Position numbers and translations under genes: made by a program. A stretch of 5,503 nt of DNA, from positions 1 to 5,503 of the forward strand of contig JAENZU010000270.1 of assembly GCA_016841125.1 (NCBI GenBank), in the 5' to 3' direction. Below are positions 4,941 through 5,503 of this stretch, piece after piece; position 1 is the first letter of the stretch; each line of letters begins with the position of its first letter. This DNA comes from Melioribacter sp. Lineage in GTDB: Bacteria > Bacteroidota > Ignavibacteria > Ignavibacteriales > Melioribacteraceae. Below the pieces are notes generated by a model. That model worked only from the letters and a program-made list of their open reading frames with translations, was not told the DNA's origin and did no database searches.

Positions 4941-5503
4941 TTAATTTAAGCTAGTTAGAAAATTTCTTTTGATTTTCGATAAACTGTCATTACTTATCAG
5001 TACGAAAACTTTATGATCGTTAAGCCAAATTGCCGATGCAAAGTTTTTATAGTTAATAACAATCGGGTCATGATTTAAGTATTCTATTAAATCGTCAGTC
5101 AGGGTTAATACTTTTTCCCCTTGAATAAAATCTATATCAGCTTGATAGATATAAACGATATGATGTTTGTTGTCAGTGTAAATATGGTGAGCAAATTTAA
5201 CACCCTTTTCATCGGATACAACTCCGCCGGCTAAAGTCCAATCTTTGCATTTCGGAATAACAGTAGAGTAATTAACTCCTGCGGATGTAAAAAAGTTAGA
5301 AATTTTTTGCGGGTCGTCACTTAATATTTGTGCGGATAATTTACCATCAACGATACTACTGAAGTTATTAACGGCTTGTACCAGCATATTACTTTGTCCT
5401 CTCTGTTCCGCGACTAGATTTTCGGGTGCAGGAGTTGCAGAATGAAAAAGGAAAATTACAATTAAAATACAAGCTGCTGCAAGAGGAATAACAATTTGTG
5501 GAT
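4941..5503 (-). CDS. Membrane-anchored protein, probable anti-sigma factor, 5' partial
   Basis: The frame stays open to the window edge, giving 186 visible residues; the ATG at 5387 is internal, and the true start lies to the right of the window. Visible residues 3-19 (IVIPLAAACILIVIFLF) form one membrane helix. A short Pro/Ala-rich linker follows, then a soluble domain of about 150 residues that should lie outside the cytoplasmic membrane if the missing part is cytoplasmic. That domain carries GKLSAQILSDDPQKI, then WTLAGGVV, KFAHHIYTDN and IVYIYQADID. This plan (cytoplasmic N-terminus, one helix, extracytoplasmic domain with a GKL...D-P-x-K-I start and a W-x-L-x-G-G core) resembles anti-sigma factors that I recall from Ignavibacteria, whose N-terminus is a zinc-binding zf-HC2 domain. 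The diagnostic Cys/His motif would be outside the window, so the assignment is inference. It probably forms an operon with the stress-protein gene 4 bases downstream. Confidence 0.7.
   Translation of the reverse strand, partial: PQIVIPLAAACILIVIFLFHSATPAPENLVAEQRGQSNMLVQAVNNFSSIVDGKLSAQILSDDPQKISNFFTSAGVNYSTVIPKCKDWTLAGGVVSDEKGVKFAHHIYTDNKHHIVYIYQADIDFIQGEKVLTLTDDLIEYLNHDPIVINYKNFASAIWLNDHKVFVLISNDSLSKIKRNFLTSLN

Noticed and set aside
5385..5387. ATG at 5387 (minus strand) as the start of the last gene
   Set aside because: The frame continues to the window edge and encodes a clear membrane helix upstream, so this ATG is internal.

Overview
The window reads as an ordinary, gene-dense stretch of bacterial chromosome with moderate-to-low GC content. 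Protein signatures point to the FCB group (Bacteroidota/Chlorobiota/Ignavibacteriota), most likely an Ignavibacteria-like lineage. The pointers are an Obg GTPase without a C-terminal extension and with a Ser-Lys-x-Asp G4 motif, the style of the bS21 protein, and a membrane-anchored protein resembling anti-sigma factors I associate with that lineage. This placement is judged from remembered family sequences, not from a search. Readable Shine-Dalgarno sites and near-consensus TTGACA/TATATT promoter hexamers argue against a typical Bacteroidota genome, which rarely uses Shine-Dalgarno sites and has a different promoter consensus.

Left half, plus strand. An acidic, low-complexity protein with a small C-terminal domain (5' end outside the window) is followed after 4 bases by obgE. 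Its last codons overlap by 22 bases the start of a BtuC/FecCD-type ABC permease. These three look like one transcription unit. An 80-base AT-rich gap with a candidate promoter leads to a CAT-anticodon tRNA, and 18 bases later secG begins with a clear Shine-Dalgarno site. A hairpin plus T-run ends secG. Next comes a LOG-family (TIGR00730-like) Rossmann protein with its own Shine-Dalgarno site.

Right half, minus strand, read right to left. A membrane-anchored protein cut by the window edge (probable anti-sigma factor) is followed after 4 bases by a universal stress protein. Then comes rpsU (ribosomal protein bS21), which starts at TTG and has its own near-consensus promoter, whose -35 box overlaps the stress-protein stop codon. 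rpsU and the LOG gene converge on one shared hairpin whose long U-tract serves the rpsU direction.

Functionally the window mixes housekeeping (ribosome-associated GTPase, bS21, SecG, tRNA) with probable stress and envelope signalling (universal stress protein plus putative anti-sigma factor) and one orphan metal-chelate/cobalamin-type permease. I see no mobile element, CRISPR array, phage gene or defence system, and nothing I would call a new biological system. The points most worth following are the uncharacterised acidic protein, the orphan permease, the rpsU leader and the putative anti-sigma/stress-protein pair.
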